64,000 nucleotides of DNA from assembly GCF_042682525.1 (NCBI RefSeq), contig NZ_JBHUHP010000001.1, positions 558,001-622,000 on the forward strand. Reading direction: 5' to 3'. Positions 1-6,376 of this stretch are shown here, in pieces. Below the pieces are notes generated by a model. It was not told the origin of the DNA, ran no database searches, and was given only the letters and a program-made list of their open reading frames with translations. Positions within the stretch are counted from its first letter, which is position 1. Every line of letters begins with the position of its first letter. The DNA is from Blastococcus_B deserti. GTDB taxonomy: Bacteria > Actinomycetota > Actinomycetes > Mycobacteriales > Geodermatophilaceae. A program made the position numbers and the translations under genes.

Positions 1-171
1 GGTCGCGGGATCGCCTGGCTGTTCGTACGTGTGCTGGTGCTGCGCTTGACCGGCGTCGTGATGGGCGCCTTTCGCCGCCAGCACAACTGCGACATCAAGT
101 TCCTGTAGGCGCGCTACAGGGATCTGGAGGCGCGGATGGCGGAGTTGGAGGGCGAGTGGTCACGGAAGTAG
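1..171 (+). pseudogene. 3' fragment of an unrecognised protein with in-frame amber stop
   Basis: The frame is open from the first base of the window to a TAG at 106-108 and then continues in the same frame as plausible coding sequence to a second TAG at 169-171. The part before the first stop has a hydrophobic stretch followed by basic residues (GAFRRQHNC...). The part after it is a short charged helix (ARYRDLEARMAELEGEW). If the first TAG were CAG (Gln), the two halves would join smoothly, so a single C-to-T nonsense change is possible. The gene begins outside the window, so its length and family are unknown. No function is proposed. Confidence 0.35.
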
Positions 172-557
172 CGGCCTCGCCCGGGTGGGTGCCCGGCTGC
201 GCTTCGGGACGCGCAGCCGGCGCCGGACGGTGGGTCGTCGACCTCGCGAGCGGGCGCCGGGGCATGTGGCCTGGCCGGGTACCGCCGCGCGCCTGGCACA
301 CGGACGACTCCGGAAATCCCGTTGTTCACAGGTCCCTGACCGATCGGGTCTGGTGGTACGTACGGCGTCGGGCTGGCTCGGGAGAGCTGCTGGCGAGCCT
401 GGCCTCCCGCTGACCACGGTGCCCGGGAGGATCTGCGCCAGTTCGGCTGCGGCCTGGTCCAGCGGGCCCTCGGCTTGGTGAGAGATCCGTCCGAGAGCTC
501 CGCGTTTCCCTCGGCGAGGTGACGCTTCCGCGGCCGCCGGTCGGCCAGCATGGAGGC
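172..557. other. gap with no supportable gene
   Basis: Several overlapping open frames exist on both strands, but none has convincing codon usage, a ribosome binding site or a recognisable domain. An open frame in the 558-1106 gene extends upstream to a GTG at 519, so the last 39 bases could be coding. I see no repeat, RNA or mobile-element end. Confidence 0.4.
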
Positions 558-1106
558 ATGCAGTCCGACGCCGGCCCCGCCGATGCGGCCGAGCAGATTG
601 CTGCGCGCGCCCGCCGTCAGACGCGCCTCTTGGTCACCGCGGGCCGGCTGCGGGAAGCGCGGGAGGAACTGCTGCGCGCCGAGCAGCTGCTGGTCGCTCG
701 TGCTGCGGAAACCCGCGGCCAGCGCGCCCGCCGGGTGGTCAACCGGGCGCTGCGGGACGTGCGGGGCCAGCTGGGCCTGCTGGACCAGGCCACCGGCCGC
801 GCACCGCTGTCCGCCGCGGTCGGGCCGAAGCGCACACGACCGGCGTGGGAGGCGCGGCTGGGCGAGGCGGCCACGTTGATCGGATGGGGGCAGGTGGCCT
901 TGGCGCGGGCGGCGCTGGACGCGGCCGCCGATCAGCTCGCCGAACAGGATCTGCCGGCCTTCCACCCGACCCGGCTGCGGCTGGCGCGGCTGTACGAGCA
1001 GCTGGAACCGCCCCCGCGTCACGACGGACCCACGCCCGCCGCTACTCGCTCGAGCAGCGTGCGCACGGTCTCCGGCGGGCTGCCGACCCTGGGCCGGCGC
1101 CGATGA
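558..1106 (+). CDS. hypothetical helical protein, Ala/Arg/Leu-rich
   Basis: Soluble protein of about 182 residues dominated by amphipathic, Arg/Ala/Leu-rich helices (RLREAREELLRAEQLL; ARAALDAAADQLAEQ), which suggests a coiled-coil or helical-bundle protein. I recognise no family. Two starts are possible: GTG at 519 and ATG at 558. Neither has a well-spaced Shine-Dalgarno sequence (GGAGG sits only one base before 558), so the start is uncertain. Its TGA at 1104-1106 overlaps an ATG at 1103 (ATGA), the usual mark of translational coupling to the next gene, which here is the damaged NYN-type gene. The last 25 residues are low complexity. Confidence 0.5.
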   Translation: MQSDAGPADAAEQIAARARRQTRLLVTAGRLREAREELLRAEQLLVARAAETRGQRARRVVNRALRDVRGQLGLLDQATGRAPLSAAVGPKRTRPAWEARLGEAATLIGWGQVALARAALDAAADQLAEQDLPAFHPTRLRLARLYEQLEPPPRHDGPTPAATRSSSVRTVSGGLPTLGRRR

Positions 1107-1266
1107 CACGGGGTCAGGCTCACCGCGGGCGGGGTCAGTCCCGGCCAGGTCCGCCTGAAGCCGTCGGGCGCCAGCGAGCGACTGCGGCCGCCGGGGGACG
1201 ACATCAACTACACGACCCGCCCCGGGGGAGGAGTGCCGCAACTGCCGGCGGCGGGTCGCACGGCTT
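1103..1266 (+). pseudogene. frameshifted N-terminal part of the NYN-domain gene
   Basis: Between the ATGA overlap at 1103 and the open frame at 1267 the best codon bias lies in a frame without a start codon (reading RLTAGGVSPGQVRLKPSG, then ASERLRPPGDDINYTTRPG). Joining ATG 1103 to this frame needs removal of one G from the GGGG run at 1110-1113. Joining this frame to the nuclease frame needs removal of one G from the GGGGG run at 1224-1228. The joined product would read MTRVRLTAGG... DINYTTRPGEECRNCRRRVA and run straight into LLLIDLKNLS. Both lesions are in G homopolymers, so either gene decay or sequencing indels could explain them. Confidence 0.45.
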
Positions 1267-1740
1267 TTGCTCATCGACCTGAAGAACCTCAGCTACAGCG
1301 CCGATGGCGTGTTGATCAGCGCCCCCGACCTCGGCGTTCGGCTCGACGAAGTCCTCGCCCTGGCCGGTCCGGTGCACTACCGGCTTGTGGCTGCCCAACG
1401 TCACGTGCTCGTTCGCTACGGCGCCGAACTGGCGGCCAGGAACCTCCGGTGGCAGGTGTGCCGCTCTGGGCCCGACGAGGCCGACCGGGCGCTGACAGAG
1501 GCTGGCCGAGAGCTGCTCTCGCGCAACTATGGGCGCATCGTGGTTGCCTCCGGGGACCATTTCTTCGCCCCGTTCGGCGCGGTGTGCGACCTCTGTGTCG
1601 TTCTACCCCGAGGGGTCGTGGTCTCTGCCCGACTCGCCTCGGCGGCCACTGTGCTGACGACTCCCGTCCCGCTCGACCGTTCCCACTCTGTGACCGCCTC
1701 CGCCAGCCGGCCGGGCGTCTCCGTCCCCACTGCCGCTTGA
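1267..1740 (+). CDS. NYN/PIN-like domain protein
   Basis: The open frame encodes 157 residues beginning at a TTG with no clear ribosome binding site. The first residues (LIDLKNLSYSADG) and a central stretch (GRIVVASGDHFFAPF, roughly residues 87-101) resemble the two acidic-residue blocks of NYN-type PIN-fold nucleases, where Asp residues bind metal. I assign the fold by motif only, and RNase activity is inferred from the family. The true N-terminus probably lies upstream in a frameshifted segment (1103-1266) that would add a CxxC pair (ECRNC). The C-terminal 30 residues are Ser/Pro/Ala-rich and likely flexible. It is followed after 10 bases by a small membrane-anchored protein. Confidence 0.55.
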   Translation: MLIDLKNLSYSADGVLISAPDLGVRLDEVLALAGPVHYRLVAAQRHVLVRYGAELAARNLRWQVCRSGPDEADRALTEAGRELLSRNYGRIVVASGDHFFAPFGAVCDLCVVLPRGVVVSARLASAATVLTTPVPLDRSHSVTASASRPGVSVPTAA

Positions 1741-1750
1741 GAGGCTCGTC

Positions 1751-2050
1751 ATGCTGAAAGCTGTCCTCTACATCCTGGCTGCCGCGTCAGCCAGCTTCGG
1801 TGGCCCCGCAGCCGGGACCCTCCTGTTCCGGCGCGGACAGCAGGAGGCTGCCGCCTATCTGCAGGCCCGGGACACCGAGTCGATCGCCCGGGCACTGCGG
1901 GACGAGATCGGACTGGCCTCTCTGCGCGATGAGGCGCGCGCTGCCGGGATCGATCCCGATGTAATCGAGCGGGTCTACCGCGACTTGCGAGACGGGACGC
2001 TCACGATCGACCAGGCCGCGGCCCGCCTCCGTGGGCTTGACCCCAGCTGA
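1751..2050 (+). CDS. small membrane-anchored hypothetical protein
   Basis: A 99-residue protein. Residues 1-26 form a hydrophobic segment (MLKAVLYILAAASASFG) that could be a signal anchor or uncleaved signal peptide. The remainder is a charged helical region (IARALRDEIGLASLRDEARAAG) ending in a short-linker-like segment (LRDGTLTIDQAAARL) typical of SHOCT-like tails, though I do not claim that family. The ATG at 1751 is preceded by GAGAGG with acceptable spacing, and the gene starts 10 bases after the NYN-type gene, so they probably share a transcript. Function unknown. Confidence 0.55.
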   Translation: MLKAVLYILAAASASFGGPAAGTLLFRRGQQEAAAYLQARDTESIARALRDEIGLASLRDEARAAGIDPDVIERVYRDLRDGTLTIDQAAARLRGLDPS

Positions 2051-2178
2051 CAGCACGCCGATCTAGCGCCGACCGGGCTGCTGAGCCGACGGCCTCACCA
2101 GCGATGCCACCGGTCGGACGACACACCTACCCGGGTGAGGGCCCCGCGGCCGCACTGCCGGGACGAAGGAGGGGTGAC

Positions 2179-2481
2179 GTGCCGGAGGGTACGAGTAAGA
2201 ACTGGAACGCCTGGAACCGTCAGAAGAATGTTCACAACCCCGGGGCGACGGTTGGCATGACCAAGGCCGACGTCCAGCACGGCCTCGAGCTCGACGAGGC
2301 CGAAGAGCGCGGACGCCGACGGGGCTACGTGCAGGCTGGCCAGGACGCACTCGAGGCGGTCCGGGACGCATCGCTGCTCGACCGCATGCGCGGCGGTGAC
2401 CGGCTCGATGAAGTCATCCGGGACGGCATGCGGGAGCGCGAGACGCGACGACGCAAGCAGCTGCCGCCCTCCGACGGCTGA
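2179..2481 (+). CDS. hypothetical protein, ~100 aa, charged
   Basis: I place the start at GTG 2179 because a strong Shine-Dalgarno sequence (AAGGAGGGG, 2167-2174) lies just upstream. The open frame continues back to 2104, but that part has poor codon bias. The product (VPEGTSKNWNAWNRQKNVHN...) is hydrophilic, with a central acidic/basic helix (GLELDEAEERGRRRGY) and a basic C-terminus (RERETRRRKQLPP). No membrane segment, Cys pair or known motif is seen. The helix-rich charge pattern could suit a DNA- or protein-binding accessory protein, but no function is assigned. Confidence 0.55.
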   Translation: MPEGTSKNWNAWNRQKNVHNPGATVGMTKADVQHGLELDEAEERGRRRGYVQAGQDALEAVRDASLLDRMRGGDRLDEVIRDGMRERETRRRKQLPPSDG

Positions 2482-2581
2482 GTGCGGCCCGGGGCTCTGC
2501 CCCATGCCGTCGAGTGGCCGCTGGCCGGCCGGTAGGGCAGGTGACGCCGACGGGGACCTACCGAGCGCGGATTTGCCGGCG

Positions 2582-2890
2582 CTAGGGCGCCGTGGCGTTG
2601 CGGCCTCCGAGCCGGGCACGAAGCTGGTCGGCAGCCAGGCGCTGCGCCGGGTCGGCGGCACCAGTCGAGCTGAACGTGACGCCCTCGTCCTTGAGCACCT
2701 CCCGGCAGGTCCGGGTCTCACCGGGGTCGCTCCAGGTGAAGTTCGCCCGCGGGCGCCGGTCGGAACCGAGAACCCGGTAGGCGTTCTCGCAGTCCTCGCA
2801 CCGCGCCAGGTGCTGACCGACGGCCATGGCGTGTGAGCCCATGGCCTCGGCGAGATCGCCGTACGTCGTCCACTCGCCTGGCTTGAGCAC
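2582..2890 (-). CDS. Atl1/MGMT-like DNA-binding domain ORF
   Basis: The 102-residue frame begins LKPGEWTTYGDLAEAMGS and continues with VGQHLARC and AYRVLGSDRRPR. This matches the winged-helix DNA-binding domain of O6-alkylguanine transferases and alkyltransferase-like proteins (pattern Pro-Gly-x-W-T-T-Y-G-D-x-A, then VG..L). The alkyl-acceptor PCHR motif of true MGMT is absent, so an Atl-like, non-catalytic DNA-binding role is the family expectation. Reading upstream in the same frame, past a TAG at 2915-2917, gives TPLHQLLHV directly joined to the C-terminus of the adjacent nuclease-like reading frame. This ORF is therefore probably the last domain of one broken fusion gene rather than an independent gene. 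No ribosome binding site is evident. Confidence 0.55.
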   Translation of the reverse strand: MLKPGEWTTYGDLAEAMGSHAMAVGQHLARCEDCENAYRVLGSDRRPRANFTWSDPGETRTCREVLKDEGVTFSSTGAADPAQRLAADQLRARLGGRNATAP

Positions 2891-2914
2891 GTGCAGCAGC
2901 TGGTGCAGCGGGGT

Positions 2915-3951
2915 CTAGTCCCGTCGACCCGGTGACGTGCCGGCGAGCTCGGCCAGGGTGGTGCCGTCCTCCAAGGCCCACCACTCCGGCCCGACGATGG
3001 ACGTTTCTTTGCCCGCGGCCAGCTTCACGATGTGCTCGGCCAGTCCCGAGGCGGAGTACCGGGCGGAGTCGCCGGCCACTCCAGCGCCCGCACTCGCTCA
3101 CCCGCCCGCCAAATCGCGCGCCCGCGTTCCGGCTGTTCGGCTACCCACTGAGCGAGCTTGCCGGCGTAGCTGCTGGCCGGCACGAGGCGGAGCTCGGTGC
3201 CGTCGCCGATCGCGCCGGACGCGGCCAGCGGCGCGACGGCGTTCGTCGTCGTGCGGCGCCGCGCCGTCGGTCCGGCCGCCTTGATCGTCGGCGCGACGGG
3301 GCTGACGGTGAGCTCGTCGGCCTCCGGAAGCGGCCACATCTGGGACACCGTGATGACGAGGTCATGAGCGCACTGGTAGGCGCCCATCTCGATCAGCGTG
3401 ATGTCGAGCTCGCCCTGGGTGCACAGCCATACGACGGAGGAGGTGACCGGCTCGGGGAACGAGCCGGCGACTAGGACGATGCGCACCGCGGCGAGCTCCT
3501 CCGGGTCCAGCCCGCCGCAGTGCTCGTCCAGCTGCGCCAGCGCGTCGTCGGTGATCGCCGGGTCGCCGAGGGTGCGGCGCAGATAGTCAGCGTGGCAGGC
3601 GGCGAGCGTTTCGACCTTGAACCGCGACGCGTAGGCGGCGTACTTGATCGCCTGCATCTCAACGGTGTCGGGGGCACCGTCCCGCTTCAGTTCGGCGAGG
3701 ACGAGCCGCCCGTCCTCGTCAAGTCCGAGCAAGTCCAGGCGGTCGCCGTGACTGCCGGATCCGGACACCCACTTGTCGAACTCGTAGGTCACGATGCGCA
3801 CACCCGGGCCGAGGATCTGCGGGTGGGCGCGGATTTACTCCTGCAGGTCGGCCCGCTCCTTCAGCCCGGCCTCGGCCAGCGTGATCCGCCGTGCCAGTTC
3901 CGCGCGGCTGGGGTAGGCGGTGAAGACGAGTTCGCGGCGCATGTGCCTCAT
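2915..3951 (-). pseudogene. RecB/NucS-like (DUF91-type) nuclease gene, disrupted
   Basis: From ATG 3951 the frame reads MRHMRRELVFTAYPSR... ERADLQE and stops at TAA 3835-3837. The same frame then continues as IRAHPQILGPGVRIVTYEF, with DRLDLLGLDEDGRL and LVLAELKRD (residues about 60-85), the D...ExK core of RecB/NucS-type nucleases. Family relatives usually have Trp at the stop position (LQEW). Near 3071-3077 the frame must shift by one base to continue as GDSARYSASGLAEHIVKLAAG and PEWWALEDGTTLAELAG before TAG 2915-2917. Past that stop the frame runs into the Atl-like ORF at 2582-2890, so the ancestor was probably one long fusion protein. At least three lesions are present. Confidence 0.6.
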
Positions 3952-4123
3952 GGTGCCGAACGCGCCTCTCCCGGCCATCAGCACACTGTCGGTCAGACCC
4001 ACGCCCACCCTCGTGCGCCCGTCCCTGCTGGGTCGTGTGGCTGCGCCGCGCGGGTCGCTTCGCGGAGCCGAGCACCTCAGAGGGCGATGTTGGCGACTTA
4101 GGCGGCGTGATCGCTCAAGAGAG

Positions 4124-4589
4124 TCACGCGCACTCGGCGCAGACGCCGCTGGGCAGCAGCGGGAACCAGTGGACCGGGCAGACCTTTTTCTTCCTTCTCG
4201 GTCTTCGCGTGATGGGCGGAGCCGACGCGGGACTTCGGTCCGGTGGCGCGCCAGGCGACCGCTTCGTCGGCGATGTCGGCGCTCAGTTGCGGTTGCTCGG
4301 TCAGGATCTGGTCGGGCAGCACGAGGTAGCTGGTGGCGGGTGTCTTCTTCCGCAGTTGGGAGCCGGGGATTTGGGCGGCGAGGGACGCGGCGCGTTCCGG
4401 CGGCAGGGCGATCGAGGCGTAGGTGCGGTGAAGGTAGACCGCGACCGCGCCTTCCATCGACGGGCGGAGGCTGACGTACTGCTCCTGCCGGTGGGACTCC
4501 ACGGCGGTCCGCCCGGCCACGGCGGCGGCCAGGCTGCGGACGGCCGGCGTGGGGTCGAGGTCGTCGAGGTGTTCGTTCAGATTGCTCAT
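4124..4589 (-). pseudogene. zinc-ribbon hypothetical protein with A-run frameshift
   Basis: Starts at ATG 4589 with a good AAGGAG site and overlaps the stop of the upstream phosphatase fragment (ATGA). The first 135 or so residues are well formed (MSNLNEHLDDLDPTPAV... YVSLRPSMEGAVAVYLHR... SYLVLPDQIL). In the present sequence the frame then runs into an Arg-rich tail ending at 4098. Removing one base from the A5 run (TTTTT on the plus strand, 4184-4188) restores the ending KVCPVHWFPLLPSGVCAECA, a C-x2-H plus C-x2-C zinc-ribbon-like tail ending at TGA 4124-4126. I therefore read it as frameshifted by one inserted base. Family and role are unknown. Confidence 0.5.
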
Positions 4590-4867
4590 GCCAACTCCTT
4601 TTCGAGGGTGTGGACGATGGACGGCCGAGGGTGCGCCGACGGCAGGACGGCTCGCACCCGGTCGAGAGCGTCGCGGAACGAGCTGGCGGTGAGCCGGGCG
4701 CCGTAGGCGGCTGCCACGACGGGCGTGCGGGTCTCGGCGTGGACGCAGTGCAGGAACACCGTCTTGCCCTCGGCGCGCAGCGCCGCGACGGTTGCCGCGG
4801 CATCGGCCACGACCGCGGACAGGTCGTTGTTGGCGTTCTCCTGATCGATGAGCCAGAACTCGATGTG
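4586..4867 (-). pseudogene. 5'-truncated dual-specificity-type phosphatase
   Basis: A 93-residue C-terminal fragment (HIEFWLIDQENANNDLSAVV...) contains HCVHAETR at about residues 40-47. This is the HCX5R active-site loop of cysteine-based phosphatases, preceded by the usual hydrophobic strand (KTVFL). The frame is open further upstream but loses similarity and has no start codon near 4867, so the 5' part is missing. In the families I know, such domains sit alone or after an ADP-ribosylglycohydrolase domain; which applied here cannot be seen. Its TGA overlaps the ATG of the zinc-ribbon gene, so the two were once co-translated. The break lies about 110 bases from the divergent start of the SPFH gene. 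Confidence 0.5.
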
Positions 4868-4981
4868 GGTGGAAGTCCGATAACGAGACGGGAAAGCCTC
4901 TAGGGCGTCCGACTTCCTTCCGCAAGTCCGCGAGCGCAGGCATACTCCCTTGCCTGCCGTTCGAGCATCCCGGGGGATCCG

Positions 4982-6376
4982 ATGACAACGCCGACCCTGG
5001 CCGGCCCGGAACAGTCGCTCGTCGGTCCGGTCGAGCCGAAGAACGACGAGCTCATCGTTGTCTTCCAGAACGGGAGGCTCGAGGACGTCTACGACATCGG
5101 CACGCGCGCTGGCACGTACTTCCAGCGCGTAAAGCACCGTCTGAAGCGGGGCAAGTGGACGTACGCGCGTCTCCTTCGCAGCGACATCAAGATCGGAACC
5201 ACAGTTCACCAGGTGGCCCTCGCCGATGGGTGGGAGCTCCCCTACGTCCAGCTGCACGCCTTTGTGGCTCTCAACCAGGATGAAGGCTACGGCTCGCTGC
5301 GTCGCCGGCTGCTGGCGCGAGGGTTGTCCTTCATGGAGGCGCTCACCTCCGAACTGCACGGTGAGATGCAGCAGTTCGTCAGGGACATGTTCGCCGGTCG
5401 GACGCACGAGGAGGTCAAGGCTCAGCCGATCTACACCTCCAAGGGCGTGAAGCCGCGCCTTCTCAAGGATCTTTATGTCGTCGACAGCGTCCACGTCACC
5501 GGGTACAGCAGCGACCCGAAGTACGAGGAGATGCTCGAGGAGCAGAAGGCAAGAAAGGTCGATCACGAGGTGATCGAACGCGCCAAGGTGAACGCTGCGG
5601 CTCGCGACATCACAGTGGTCGAATGGGAGAACCCGGAGCTGCTCCGGCAAGCGCGCGAACAGGCGCATGAGCGCTTCAAGCTCCAGATGGAGGCCGAGCT
5701 GGAGAGCCGGCGCATTGCGGTCGACTCTAAGCGCATCGATGCAGAGCTCGATCGCGCGCACATCGACGCTCAAGCGAACGTCAACATCGCGGCCATCCAG
5801 AACGCACGTGAACTCAGCAGAGCCAAGGGCGTCCTTCCGAACCTCACAGTGTCCGGGCGGCCAGCGCCGATCGAGGCCGGGGCCATGGCCGCCGACGAGG
5901 ACGCGGTCATCGAGATAGCAGTTCCCGAGCGGCTTGGCCGCGACTCACGACTCATCGGCGCATGGAAGCGGGCGCTTGGTCCGGTGAAGGCAGTCCGCGG
6001 TCTTGTTCAGGTAGAAGACGATGGCCGGTCGCTCATCCTGATGGTGCTCGACGAGTCCGTTCCAGGCCTGGACGACCTGCCGGTCCTGCTCTCCGAGGCG
6101 TTCCCCGGCGAGGACGTCGTGATCCTTCCCGAGTCTCCGGTCCTCATGGATTGGGTCATCGCTCTGGTCCAGCAGCGCGCGCCGAAGGTGATGGCCATGG
6201 AGCCCATCTGGCTGCTCGAGGAGCGCGACGATGTCCTGCACATCCTGGTCGGGAGCAACACCGGTCAGGCCATGAGCATCGTCAAGGCGGTCCAAGCCCC
6301 CGGCAGCCTCATCGTGCCGGGGCTCGACGCTCTCTTGCCGTACGACGACGTCGTGTGCAGTACGGCCATGATGTGA
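4982..6376 (+). CDS. SPFH/band-7-like coiled-coil protein
   Basis: A 464-residue protein. Residues about 18-190 follow the SPFH/band-7 layout: an opening strand (DELIVVFQNGRLEDVYDIG), a central T-x-D-G-x-like segment (QVALADGWELPYVQLHAFVAL), a helical segment (LRRRLLARG...ELHGEMQQFVRDMF) and a later strand (KDLYVVDSVHVTGY). Residues about 200-305 are a long charged coiled coil (EEQKARKVDHEVIERAK..., then ARELSRAKG). Residues 315-464 form a separate alpha/beta domain I do not recognise. No transmembrane segment is obvious. The ATG is preceded by GGGGGA. Its TGA overlaps the GTG of the ATPase gene. SPFH proteins form oligomeric membrane scaffolds, so a scaffold for the ATPase is inferred. Confidence 0.6.
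   Translation: MTTPTLAGPEQSLVGPVEPKNDELIVVFQNGRLEDVYDIGTRAGTYFQRVKHRLKRGKWTYARLLRSDIKIGTTVHQVALADGWELPYVQLHAFVALNQDEGYGSLRRRLLARGLSFMEALTSELHGEMQQFVRDMFAGRTHEEVKAQPIYTSKGVKPRLLKDLYVVDSVHVTGYSSDPKYEEMLEEQKARKVDHEVIERAKVNAAARDITVVEWENPELLRQAREQAHERFKLQMEAELESRRIAVDSKRIDAELDRAHIDAQANVNIAAIQNARELSRAKGVLPNLTVSGRPAPIEAGAMAADEDAVIEIAVPERLGRDSRLIGAWKRALGPVKAVRGLVQVEDDGRSLILMVLDESVPGLDDLPVLLSEAFPGEDVVILPESPVLMDWVIALVQQRAPKVMAMEPIWLLEERDDVLHILVGSNTGQAMSIVKAVQAPGSLIVPGLDALLPYDDVVCSTAMM

Noticed and set aside
114..1274. 386-residue open frame on the minus strand
   Set aside because: Arg/Gly/Pro-rich antisense of better coding frames on the plus strand, no domain and poor codon bias.
2915..3837. Stop-codon recoding at UAA and UAG in the nuclease gene
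   Set aside because: A separate frameshift in the same gene and the neighbouring decay favour simple inactivation.
4586..5773. 395-residue minus-strand frame including the phosphatase
   Set aside because: The first 300 residues are antisense to the SPFH gene; only the last 93 residues are credible.
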